Positions 24,512 through 36,350 of a stretch of DNA of 59,167 bases are shown piece after piece. Numbering within the stretch: position 1 is the stretch's first letter; each line of letters opens with the position of its first letter. The position numbers and the translations under genes were made by a program. The stretch covers positions 9,293-68,459 of the forward strand of contig QAXH01006171.1 of assembly GCA_004335635.1 (NCBI GenBank). The letters run 5' to 3'. Source of the stretch: Chloromonas sp. AAM2. Its lineage: Eukaryota > Chlorophyta > Chlorophyceae > Chlamydomonadales > Chlamydomonadaceae. Under the pieces are notes generated by a model. It saw only the letters and a list, made by a program, of their open reading frames with translations, was not told the DNA's origin and did no database searches.

Positions 24512-27500
24512 TCAAACAGTTGGTGTGTGTCCCAGCCCCATGGTGGACAACGCCACACGCAGCTGCAGCAGGTCCTCTGGCTCCATGGCATCAACGCTCT
24601 GCTGGAAGGCCTGCAAACCATAGGCGGCAGCATTTGAAGGTCGCTCACTGAAATATGGCGCTCCAAGTGGTGATAAACTCCGTTCAGGTGTGAGCCCATG
24701 TAACGTAGGCGTGGGTTCAGTGCCGGAAGGGGCATGGCGCTTGCATACAGACAGGACACGCTAAGCAATCACAGCCGGAAGAGCATTGCAAGCACGAAAT
24801 GGCCCCTTTCCGTTGTGACTGATGCGGCTCATTTTCATTGTTGACTATTGTTCGTTTCGGCTGGTTTGCTTCACGTTGGTTTGGGCTAATACGTGCGCTG
24901 CGAGCAAGCTCATTTGCATTCTGTGTTCCCCCACCTGTGGTGAGCCCAGTCCTGTGATGGACGCCAGGATGGACAGCACGTGCACCCGCTGGTCGGCAGG
25001 CAGCTGCTGGATCCTCAGCCGGAAGGCAGCCACACCCTCCTCATCCACCTGCACCCAGGCAACACGGACCACTCGCACAATGACTTGCAGAATACTGCGA
25101 CTCGACATCTCGTGACCACCAGCACATGTGATCCCGTACTGGTCACAAACGACAACACAAACAAAAAAAAGTTCTTTTTTTTGGGCCAGCAGCTTGGAAC
25201 CAGCTGCTCTGTCAGCGACCCCGCGTGTCACAGCTTGCAGCTGCACTGTTATGTACCCCATGCACGCACCCACCTGCAGCGCGCCCTCTTGCCCCGTGTC
25301 CCCCGCCAAGATGTCCCGCAGCAGTTCCCGGGCTGCCTGCCGCGCCTCGGAGCCGGCCGCGCCCCCCTCCGCCACCCGCGCACTGGCCACCGACTCGGCG
25401 CGCTCCAGAGCATCTGCAAACATCAGAATGGGCTTTGTCAGGCAGAGGAGCATTGTACAATCGGTTGCATTTGGGCAGTCTAGGTTCAGACATTGCTCGC
25501 TTCAACTTGTAACATGGTGTGGTTTGGTCACTGTCTCGAGTTGAAAGCCCGTACAGGGTTTGTACCACATAACAAAACATGGTGGGTCGCTTCACCCTAT
25601 CAGCTTGGGATGAGGTGGCACGTGTACACAGCTAGCCTACCGTAGTACCAGAGTGTGAAGGAGTGGCGAGGTGCGGCTGTTGGCATGACCTGCAACAGCA
25701 TGCAAGGCGCAGAGTTGCATGCTACGCACAACAACTGCACGACACCATCTCTTGTTATGAGATGGCCCATCTCGCTCCGTGAAGCCCCGGGATCTCGGAA
25801 GCACCCTCAAGTCGCAAAACCACACGCCCTCCCACAGCTTGACTTAGCCCTATAAAATCATTGCATCTGCATGTTGTTTGGGATGCTGATGTTACCACCC
25901 GGCCTACCTCATGTGCGACAGTCTTGCTGAGGAACATGGCCAGTCTGCCTGCCCTAGGGTACACATCCACTGGGCTGGCATGGGGGGGAAACAGCCGCAG
26001 GGCACCGCCCTGGCTGTCACGCCTGAACAGAGCACCAGCAAACCCACAACACATTGATCTTGGCCTGTTTCCATGAGTGTGAAGGGATGCGTGGGCCATT
26101 GTAACTTCACAGGGCTGGTGCGGTAGGCGGTCAGTGCTCATGCTAGTATGCCAATCGTACTGTCAGTGGCACTCACCAGTTAGGGTTGAGGTAGCACAGC
26201 AGTGTGAGCCGCCGGCCGTCATTGGCTGTGTTGTCTGCGAGCAGCACCACGCAGCGCATCCGCCCGGGCAGCCCATACGTGAGTCGGCTGTGCACCTTAC
26301 CCTTGCACCAATGCCATCACTACATCTGTGTACCACGTGCCCTCTCCCCAGCCCTTTCTCAAGCACCTGACATCATGTGACAGTTCCTGAAAGTGCATTG
26401 GCTACTCACAAGCATGCAGATGAGCTCGCCATGCAGCAGCTTGCATCCCAGGCCATATGCATCTTCCCCCTGCCATCGTCCATGGCCAACCCACATTTCA
26501 ATTAGTAGACACCAAGCCTACCACTTAAGGACGCAACTGGATCTTGGACAATGAGACGTGTATGACAGTGCGTCAGGATCTTGGAGAGTTCCGTTAGCGT
26601 GCTTGCACGCAGGGCGCTTTGCTGACGTCAGCGCTCACCTATGTGCTTGGTGAAGCGCGCGCCCTGACCCGGGTAGATGGCACACATGGCGTCGCTGCGC
26701 TCCCGTACGTGTCGCAGCTGGGGGGACAGGGCGGGCAGCGCACCTGTGATGAGCCGGTCAATGGACTGCAGCACCTGCAGGGCACAATGAGACTCAGGAC
26801 ACACATGACGCTTAGGGTCGCTTCTGTAGGCGAGGGTTGGTGTTGGTTAGCGGGGAACAAGGAGGTCTAGTCCAAGCCTCAAGAGTTCTTGAGGGTTCCA
26901 GCGCACCCGGCATGAGGGGCGTCGAGGGGCGCTGCATAGGACAACCACCAGTGGCTGCAAGGCCCAAGGAGTACAAGCCCATTGGGTGAACACTTGCAAA
27001 GGCTTTTGCATGATACATGGCACGGCTGTGTGTTAACAAGGTCAAATGCACACCCAGAAACGCTACTGACGCTTACACAGGCGTTGCGCCACAGTGCCCA
27101 GTTGCTCTCGTGGCACGGGTATGGCCCAACACACGTCTGTTTTACACATGGGTTGTGTGACCGCACAACCGTCAGCCCGTGTGACCCAAAGCCTCACCGT
27201 GGCTAGTGTTCCGAAGCTGCATTTGCGCTGCCTGCCGTCCTTGCCCACAAACGCAGTGGCCTCCAGCGCCTGTTGACCGGCCCACCACACCCTGTCACCC
27301 CTCACGTCCTGACGTGTGATGGTGGCACCCACGTCAGCCTCCTTGCCCACCTGCCCACGCATACCATGCCCACGCACTCATCAGTGCCATGCCGCGGCCT
27401 GGAAACCACATGCAAGCACTATGCAAGTGATGGGCATCACGTGTACTCGTTCGTGCAAACCAGACACGTCAGCGCCTGCCAGCTGTCCTTGCATGGGCAC

Positions 27501-29451
27501 TGTCTGGCAGCCACACATGTATAGGTGCTTCCCCATGGCACCCACCAGGAGGCCCCCATGCCTGAAGAATTCGATCACCCCTATACAGCGAGGTATAAGA
27601 TTGATATACGCCGATGGAGGTTACTAAAGGTGGCATCTGCCCAAATCTCTCAATCTCAAACCGTTTGGGTCTATCCTCTGTTCTTGCATGAGCTTCAGTT
27701 CATGTTTGTGCATGGCACCCACCCATATTTCCCCAGGTTCGTACTGGTCCTCCATGACCTTGATCTCCTTGCGCAGTGCTATGACCTGGTCCAAGGGCAC
27801 GTACGCGTCACACACCACCCACCCATGCTGCTCCAGGTGTCCAGCGATGGTACGCAGCATGGCTGATGTCTGCATGCACACGGGCAAGCAGGTGAACCAG
27901 CCAGGAACTGTCATGCATAGTCAAAGCCTGACTGATCCTTCTGGCCTTTAATGAGGTCATAAGGAACGTAGCTGGGAAACGAATGGCCGCTAGTCAAGCC
28001 TTGCAGGCATGTGTGGAGTGTTGGACGGCTACAGGCCTCGTGCTGCCATACAAAGTACCGCACAGCCCCCGGGACAAGCACACAACATGGCTCAATGATG
28101 ATACATGTCGTCCTGCCCACGTTCTGAAGGCGACCTGTGTACACGAGCCTTTGCGTGCGGTCACTCGGACCCTATGCATGCCCAACACATGCCCCAGCCA
28201 CGGCTCACCGTTTTCTTAGTTTTCTTGGCCGGGCCCTGACCAGGGCGTGACTGTTTCTGGAAGGCCGTGGACAGCAATGACGCCAGATTGGTGCAGTCCA
28301 GTGAGGCTCCCTCTGCCACAGCAGGAGAGGGGGTCGCTTTGGCCTTGGAGTGCAGGGATGAGGGATGAGCAGGGATGGCCTTGCTATCACCATGTGCTGA
28401 TACTGTGGTTAGCTCAATGTGTTTACACTGTGGCCTGGAGGATGACTGAGTACTGCTGGCCTGATTGCAAGACAGCTGCGGTCCGTAGGATACTGTGGGG
28501 TCTGCCTCCAAGGATTGTCGCTCACTGTGTGGCATGGGGCTGGGGGCATGCGGTTGTAGGCTGCCTTGGCTGATCATGCATGTGGCGTGTTGTTCCCTTT
28601 TTGTTGGTAAATCAGCATGTGAAGTAGCATGGTTGGCGGCGCAGCATTCATGTTCTTGTGATGGGCTGTGGGAGGCATGAGGTTGGGCAAAGCTGTCAGC
28701 ACTGCTGCAGGGGTCCCCTGGATTCAAGCTGTGTCTGTCAGCAGTGCTCTGCTGAGCAGCACAGGCAGTTGGAGCTGACACTACCTCATCTCCATACATT
28801 TCCCGCAGAAGCTGTATATCATCAGGGCCTGCTTCATCCCCTCCTCTCCCTTGCAGCTGCTCATGGGTACACGTGCTGGCTGGCTCCATGCAGTAGCTGT
28901 TTTCTGACAGGCATGACAAGCACGTCCTTGGATCACACGCATTGCTAAATGGAGCCTGCACGGCTACCTGCTGCAGCTCAGGCGCCCTGAGTGTGAGCTT
29001 TTGTTTTGTCTTGGCAAACTTGACTGTTGCTGCAGCTGGGTCCACAGGGAAGGGCAGAGTGAGGCTGAGCAGCTGGAGCTGATCCGGTAGTTGCTCAAGG
29101 ACAAAAGTGGTGGTGTCTACCATTTCCGCTGACAGGCTGTCAGCAGAACTAACGTGACCGGCATGAACCTCAATCACGACAGATCGTAACCGCGTCGTAT
29201 CGTCCGTCTCTACACGCAAGCTGTGGGGCAAGCAAAGGGCAGTCATCCTGGAGAATGCAGCTGCGGCGCCAGGCCCCGACAGCTCAAGTTCAACTTTGGC
29301 CACAAGTTTGTTAGCCGTTGGACAGCCGTTGCCTGGATATCACATCAAACACAGATGCTTGTGCACAAGCTCCGATGAAACGGACACTCACTGGCAGACC
29401 TGGCAAGGAAGAGTCTCTAACTTGCCTCACGTACGGAAAAGGGGCTTCCAT
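24512..29451 (-). CDS. PHD/EGLN-type prolyl hydroxylase with N-terminal PIH1-CS-like domain
   Basis: Minus exons: 29451-29400 (tentative), 29332-28209, 27869-27723, 27350-27198, 26774-26639, 26234-26177, 26022-25908, 25689-25641, 25413-25274, 25048-24935 and 24610-24512; 728 residues. The catalytic half matches animal HIF prolyl hydroxylases: ITRQDVRGDRVWW, CAIYPGQGARFTKHIDN, GRRLTLLCYLNPNW, GGALRLFPP, FLSKTVAHEV and APRHSFTLWYYD. Fe(II) ligands would be His536, Asp538 and His594, and the 2-oxoglutarate arginine Arg603, so an active dioxygenase is predicted. The N-terminal half (about 66-135) reads like the CS-like domain of PIH1 co-chaperones (LSLTLPFPVDP...VKFAKTKQKLTL), followed by a low-complexity linker ending KKTKK. 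A helical tail follows the enzyme. The junction 28209/27869 is in phase with a strong gtgagc donor, but two separate genes remain possible. Exon 1 is weak: 67-bp intron, gtctgc donor. Confidence 0.8.
27921..28057. repeat. Intronic repeat shared with the phosphatase gene intron
   Basis: This segment lies in the intron before the first catalytic exon of the hydroxylase. It is about 88% identical by eye to 34161-34298 in intron 2 of the phosphatase gene, same orientation (both begin TCAAAGCCTGAC). The first 20 bp also occur at about 19912-19931. Confidence 0.8.
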
Positions 29452-29898
29452 CTGATTGATGCTCACCCATGAGCACAAGCCCTAGTCAAGGTTTCAGCCC
29501 GTGACATGACGTAATAAGTTGCGTGGACGTGCTTCCTGGTGTGCACTCCCTCCTTGTACAGCTTGCCCAGATGCAAGCAATCATATTTGCAGAGAGGCAG
29601 CCATGTGCCGAGCCAGCGTGCATGCAAGTGTCTGTAGTGTTGTGTTGGCAGCACAGCCACCACATTGTCTTGGAAATGATCTGCCATGGCGAGTCACAAG
29701 TGGGTCATAGCCACAGCTCATTTCATGAGGCACATGGCGCAATAGCCGACCAGATGCGCCAGGCTGTAGTACACACACTGGCAAAGGGAAGGATCATCGT
29801 CTGGAACCTCAACATGCGTTCCCAAACTATCATGGCATGAATAGAAACCAGGTACACTATCTTGCCAATCGTTGCTGGTCCATGAGCCTGTCGAGGTG
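29452..29898. other. Intergenic, promoter side of hydroxylase gene
   Basis: This lies between the hydroxylase start and the stop of the next minus-strand gene. I see no coding signal and no clear TATA box. Confidence 0.4.
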
Positions 29899-32800
29899 TC
29901 ACGACTTGTCCACTTCGACAACCGTGTACAACCGGGTGCTGGCACCAAAGCTGAAGGTTGACCCTTTGGACAATGCTCGGGGTGCGTTGGCACGCAGCCA
30001 ACTATCATCCAGCTTCGTGCCGTGACCTGCACCCAATTGAGAACCAGCAGTTTTGTTGGTGGACTGACATGCCCGCCGCCAGGCCCAACAACCTGTCGAT
30101 TCAAAAACGTCAGTGCAATTCTGATGCACAATGACATTGCCACAACTTTTGCCAGCAGGTGTAATGACAACACGAGCAATTCATACACATGTTTAGGGCG
30201 CGAAAGTCAGTAACAATGTAACAAAAAAATTATTGTGATTATTGTGATTGGCGCCAAACTGACAATTTATGCTGTAACACGCATCAGAACATACACCATA
30301 CGTACACCAGCACATGCAACCTTATAAAAATTCAGACAGCGGAGAAGCTATGCTGCATTATGGCCAACAGAACACGCAGCCTAGGCCCACAGGGAGAAGA
30401 TTGGGCGGTCATGTTTGATTGGGAGGACGAGGGGGAAGCAGGAGGAAGAGGGGGGGCGCAATAGTCGTCTTGAGTTCCAAGTACGGAATGTGAAACGGGA
30501 TGACAAGGGCCGCTCTGTGTGGCCCAACGTGTTTTTGTTGAAAAATGTTTCTAACCGCATGCATCACATGCATCACTGCCCCACCTGACTGCAGGTCAGT
30601 GAGCAGCAGTGACCCCGCTGCATCCACCGACAGTGCGGCGTGTTGCCGCGAGATGGATGCGTGCTCCACCACTACGTCATTGGAGGGCAGACGCCTGGGG
30701 GGCACAGCCACGGAGGATAGACAGCACGTGCTGAGCAACTGCACATGGCCATGCCTAGCAGCAAAAGACAGGACGGTCCAACCAAATTGACGATAGCAAC
30801 ACAAACTCAACGAGCAAACCCACCACGGGACTGGGATGACCCAAGACACTTCTTGGAGTCAGTGTGCATACAGTGATGTGTGGGACAGCCCAGGGCAGCA
30901 ATGTCGGCTTAGCGGGGCCTGCATCATGGGCACCTGACCTGCAAGCGCCTCCATGACCGCTCCAATCACAGACCTGGGTCACAAGCCAGGTTCATCGCCT
31001 AACATTTGCAATCCCAATGACCTGCAGGCTCGTCAGGTACCTAGCTGCAGCTACACACGGTAGTGCCCAGGCCAGCCCATTGTCACAGCCCTTCAAGTGA
31101 GCCTGGCTTACCCAAAGATGACCCGCTGGTGCAGGGCAATTGGCCCAACGACCAGCGCACCCATGCTGCCCTCCTGCTTCTTGATCTCCAACGTGACAGT
31201 CAACCTCTTGACGCCCTGTTGATGCCGTTTGGCAGGCGGCTCCTGACCGGCACTGTCCTCACGGTGCCTCTTGAACTCCGCGCTGCTGAGCGTCTCAATG
31301 GGCACCTTCCCGCCCACTGCGTGCTCGCCCAGCGGGGCGGGGGCGGGCGCATCAGCACCCAGGAAGCCAGTGGTGGCGTTGAAATCGCTCCTGTGCAAGG
31401 TGTGGGCCAGTCACTTGATGCAAGACCTGATCGTGAAAGCGCGTATTAGGCCTTACTCGGACTTCTGTTTGCGTAGCTGCTTGGGCTGGCGGCCATTGAA
31501 CCTAAGTAAGCGGATTGGACCCCACTGAGAGCAGTATCGGAGCAGCTTGCAACGGATGCCCCCTAAGATTTGCCCCGTATTGCAGTGCACCCCCCACACA
31601 CACGTGCAACTTCACATGCACAACAACACATGCACTTTGCTAACCCCCACACTGATTTTTGATATCCACAATCCTCACCCCATCTCTTGTACAAAGGCGT
31701 TATTGTGTTGCTGCCAGGCATGCTTTTCAGCCGACTGCTCCACCCCCACGCCTCCGAACAGTTACCACTCCGAGTGCACAAACGACACACTTCAAGTGTG
31801 CCCCTCACCGTGCGGTGATACCCAGGGTAGGCTCGAGCGCACACAGCACGCGCCAGAAGCCGTCGTTGGGGCACACTACGCTCCTGCGTGTAACAGCAAC
31901 CCTCAGGGAGGGCTCGGAACTCTATCAGAACAACATGCCTGAAAGGCAGGTACAGTTCAACACAACACAGAGTCACAAGAACAGGCTGTTGTACCTGCTG
32001 TGACCTGTGGGCTGTACCAAAGATGGCCTGCCTGTATGCCGGCAAACAGCTCCAATAAAACGCAGGTATGGGACACCGGTACCCAGCCCACCTCCGCTCG
32101 ATGCAATGGTTCTTTGCCTTCTGTGCGCTCCACATGAAGCGGCGCATGAGGTACATGCACACAAGCGTGGCGCTCCGGCTCACGCCCGCACCACAGTGCA
32201 CCAGGACGGCTGCACGCACCATGCAAACACATCTCAAACACATCTCAGTCCCAGTGATCATCAGCCCTGACACACATCATCTCGCAATAGTAAGCACACA
32301 TTCCGCCAGACCAGCAAACGTGTCGCAGATCCACCATACATAAGCCAGTAGTGTGGCGCTTGACCAAAGCTGTGCCACACCGCCATTGTCACATTCTACG
32401 GTGATGCAGACGAAGAAATCAAGTGACACCCATCATAGTCTTCCTTGCTCGTCGGATGCTTGCTGGACGTCACCATCACCATGCACCGCTCTCAGCACTA
32501 AACAACCTCTCCAATGCCACACCCTGGTCCATGTTAAGCCTTAAACCCCAACAGCACCAACAAAGTCCTAGTTTGACCCGGACCTTCATCCTTGGCTCTG
32601 GCTTCTTCTATGAATTCGAATGTGCGGTTGAAGCACACCGCTATGTCTGCCGTCTCCACGTCCGCCACCTCCCACGGCAGCCAGCGCATGCCCTTTGGCA
32701 GCAGGGGCTCCAGGTTCTCCGGCTGGAGGCACAGGGCGCGGCAAACTGAAGATTGAGCGCATATGCTGTGCCATGGCCACCCAGTTTGCACCTGCTGCTG

Positions 32801-35167
32801 ACGTTGAGGACATGCTGCACTCTGCCTTGGTGCCTTGCTGCACACTCGAGCGCTGACAGGCTTGCTGACAGGCACTTCAAAATGCTTTCTATCATGACAA
32901 AATTCCATTTTGCATCTCAGATGGCTGCTGCCATTGTGTCAGCTGGCAGGCGAGATGGACGCATCAGGCATGTTGCCTTGTTCCCCATCACAGGCTGAGC
33001 ACACACGCCATAGATGAGTGGAGGGCTTGACCATTCACGCACATTGTTGTGTATAGTGACAATGCCCCGCACGCGCAGTTCTGCCAACCGGTCAAAGGCT
33101 GTGGCGTGATTCCAATCGCCCAGGTAGAGAGTGCCGGGAAGGATCTGCATGTGCAACGGGCACGGCCAGGCGCTTGGCAGGGCACAGAGCGGCATGACAG
33201 CAGAGAGAGTGGGAAGGCCAGTCTGGTGAACCCAGGCTGTGTGATGCGTTATGGCTGTCAAAGGGCAGCACACAAGCAAACCAGGCAGTACATGAGCTTT
33301 GTGCGATGACACACATCAGAAGTAGGCAAACAGATTGCAACCACAGTTGGTCCCGTAGTTGCATGACGTGTGGGCTGGCAGAGTAACCTTGGGTTGGCGT
33401 GGTTTCAAGGAGGTGGAAGCAGACCAACAGTACCGTGCTGCCATATCCAGTGTGCTTAGGCAGGCGTGGTCTGACGTTTGTGCGGTCATGTTGTGGTCTA
33501 ATTGCCACGCTTGTCAGCACACCACACCTGTCTCAGCCCGCCTGCAACTGGACCTCCTGACGAGTTATGCATTGCCTAGCATGAAGCGTGGACCCAGTCG
33601 TTGAGCCCAGAAATAACACCATGCACACTCTCATGCCCCACCTGGCTTGGGTAGTATTTGGCATTGCCCCGTGAGCTGGTGCTGGTCAGGAAGGGGTAGG
33701 CCTTAGCGAATGCCTCAAACCCTTCCTTAAAGTATCTCACAGCCTTGCAGTTGCTGCTGGCCAGGAATGCGATGGCTGGGTGGCTCTTGCTTAGGCCAGC
33801 ATCACCGTACTGCACAGGGGCAGAAAAACGATTTAAGTCCGAGTACAACACAAGAATGATGTGCTTGGCGATCTTGTTGGCATGTCCGAGGGCTGAGCTG
33901 ACGAAAAGTTTAAGCCTACGAACAGAAACCACCTTTCAATGCCCGACCCCATGGTGTGTTGTGCAGAACTCATCACCTTCACGACTGCTTTCTCTTTATG
34001 ATGCGCACACAGGTACCAGCAGTACACACCAGACAGCCGGAGCCCCAAGTGTCCGCTATGGCGAACAAGCAGCAACAACTGCATGCCGTGCAAACGACTC
34101 CACGCCTGCGCCCTTGCGTCTCAGGGCCTAGCGGCGGGAGTGCAGATGCCATATTACCACTCAAAGCCTGACCGATCCTTCTGGCCTTAAATGAGGTCAT
34201 AAGGAACGTAGCTGGAAAACGAATGGTCGCTGGTCAGTCCTTTCAGGCATGTGAGGAGTATTCGACAGGCTACAGGCCTCGTGCTGCCATACAACGTACA
34301 GGTCGGTGAGCGTTTCGCGTTATCCCATGACACAAAGCATGAAGCGCCGCGGCGTAGAGCGCTTGGCTGCCTTTCTGAGGAGAGCCATCTTAGCACTCAC
34401 CACGTACACAGTCCGGCCGACCCAGACATCTGTGCTCCAGTGCGTCTTGTACTCTGCTTTAGAGTACCTGCCAGGGTGCATAACAACATACTGTGTAACA
34501 AACATGCAAAGCAACCCTTGCAAGAGGGCTCCCCGAGGATCCGACATACCACAGCCAGCCAGCAATTCAATTAATAGGCCAACGAAAAAGAAGACGCATC
34601 CTCCAGGCCACAGTTCAAGTGCACGTTGAAATTCATGTTGCCCCCAACAAATCGACGCAATTCAGTATATGAAAACCTGGACGGGGCCTGTGCAGGGAAG
34701 CTTCCATGGGGTGACAGCCGCAGGGCGACAAATGCTTGCTGACACGATGGGAGTGTTCTCCACTTGCGTGAGATGTGCTAGTGGCAGCTCTATCAGTATT
34801 TGAGAACGTACCAGCAACGACACTTGTGTGTGGGGAATGCATTGACATGATGGTTGGACCATGCACTGACAAAGAGCACGCTAAGCGTAACAGGGTCATG
34901 TACAGACAGCAACTGGACCACAGGCACTGGGCTGGCTCAGATACGCTGACAATGCCATCATACACCTGCTGCTGTGCATGATGCCACCCACTCTGCAAGG
35001 ACTTTGCCGTTTGCTGATAGCCGCACGCAGAAAGCCTGGCTGATGTGGCTCTTTTTGTAATGCTTGAGGTCCCGGACGTCCAGGAGAAGGCAGCCCTTTT
35101 CGATCTCTATTGCAGGAAGAGTGAAAAGCCGAAATATCTCGTCCGCATCACAGGAACCGACTGCCAT
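29899..35167 (-). CDS. Rhodanese-like / dual-specificity phosphatase / FHA protein
   Basis: Minus exons: 35167-34992, 34467-34401, 33809-33642, 33144-33043, 32722-32584, 32209-32092, 31883-31809, 31501-31457, 31390-31112, 30694-30585 and 30026-29899. They sum to 1407 nt (468 residues). Residues 10-135 form a rhodanese-like domain (LLLDVRDLKHYKKSHI). Its active-site loop starts YGDAGLSKS, with Asp84 where a catalytic Cys would sit, so it is probably a non-enzymatic binding module as in MAP-kinase phosphatases. Residues 138-275 are a dual-specificity phosphatase with intact HCGAGVSRS (Cys223, Arg229) and a likely acid Asp in WEVADVET. A basic linker (QPKQLRKQK; PPAKRHQQGVKR, NLS-like) leads to an FHA domain at about 355-462 (FGRLPSND, SISRQHAAL, FSFGASTRLYTV) close to NIPP1-type FHA, which binds phosphothreonine. 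Prediction: a phosphatase guided to phosphorylated partners, perhaps nuclear. Confidence 0.88.
33530..34389. repeat. Source-like copy of the duplicated exon-3 segment
   Basis: This is the parent-like copy of the segment duplicated at 19333-19990. It holds part of intron 3, exon 3 (33809-33642) and most of intron 2 of the phosphatase gene, and it includes the smaller repeat 34161-34298. Confidence 0.75.
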
Positions 35168-36350
35168 GGGGGTGCCTGGACAGCGTACTTCATGCGCCTG
35201 GGGGTCAACTTATGCAAGCATGCATGCAGTGCATGCAGGCACCTGCATATCACAAAGCCACTTTTGTAGAACAAGGAGCACCAGGTCTGTTCCGGGAGAG
35301 CAACACAGAGCCGGGATATCAGCTGGGCCAAGCCGCACGTGTCACCAAGATGGTTTTGGTCGCTCGCGTGATACCGTTACTCTCAGCCTCGTTGTTAACA
35401 GATTCGGGATCACCTGCAGCCTCATTCGACGCTGAGTGACGGAAAGGCTGCTGAACAGACCCGGTGCAGCCAGTCCAGCCAGTCAAGAACTGTCCCCAAT
35501 CTATCCTTCATGGAACTGTGGCACTCCACGACTTCTTTGCGAGCAGGAGCGTACGGCGTATGTTGGTGTGTCACTACGGCAGGTGGGGCACATTGACCGG
35601 AAGCACGTTGCATGCATGCACGGCTTGTTTTCCATTTGGCTGGTCGATTAGAAGCAACTCATGCCATTCAGCAAGTAAGTGAAGGAGCAGCAAGCCGTGA
35701 ACCTGTGGTTGCCTGCCAGAGACAGGAGAAAGAAGGGAGCACACGTCTTACACAGCGAGGGGTCTTACCGCTAGCATGTCACACTGGAATTCTTTCCTGA
35801 TGCCTCCTCTGCTCCTGCTATCTACTGCCAAATACAAGACACCACTGGACAAGGAACAACCGCTTGCCCAATAGCAACCGCTCAATATCAATTCCTACAC
35901 CTATCTCTAGATTAATCCCTGCAACCGATGTCACATGCGTGCATACAGTTTTCATGCAGTGCATGCACACTGAGCAACGAACCCAACTATGCAACCACGC
36001 ATTAGTCAGACACTCTTGCTGTGAAGTCAGCACAACAGCGTGTAGGCTTTTCATGGCCAGGCAGGTGTGCGCCAGTTGACTGGGCGGACAGAAGTCTGTG
36101 CGCGCCATGACCCGTCAGGCTGTCTGCTAGCACTTTTAAAAAGAATCAGGACAGGCATCAAGAGTACGGTCACCAACTGTACCAGAGCAGCACTTTAACA
36201 AAGTCTGTGCTTATCCGTTCCGCTGTTGTGTTCTGTTACAGGCATGCCAGTCACAATCGTAGTGCTGCTGCCTATGCATGACCATGCACGGCTGAACTGG
36301 TGAACAATCGCTTGACCAGGAGCCGACTGGGCACGTGCCCTGCGCCACCA
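35168..36350. other. Intergenic, no gene recognised
   Basis: This holds the 5' flank of the phosphatase gene and the 3' flank of the CFAP96-like gene. A TGTAA box on the minus strand at 36240-36236 is a plausible poly(A) signal for the latter. Short ORFs here lack coding features. Confidence 0.45.

Noticed and set aside
29463..29687. Minus-strand ORF upstream of the hydroxylase, considered as an extra 5' exon.
   Set aside because: No donor in the required phase connects it, and its composition is unlike the neighbouring exons.
34633..34998. ORF in intron 1 of the phosphatase gene, considered as part of the rhodanese domain.
   Set aside because: Exons 34992 and 34467 join in phase and complete the rhodanese fold without it.
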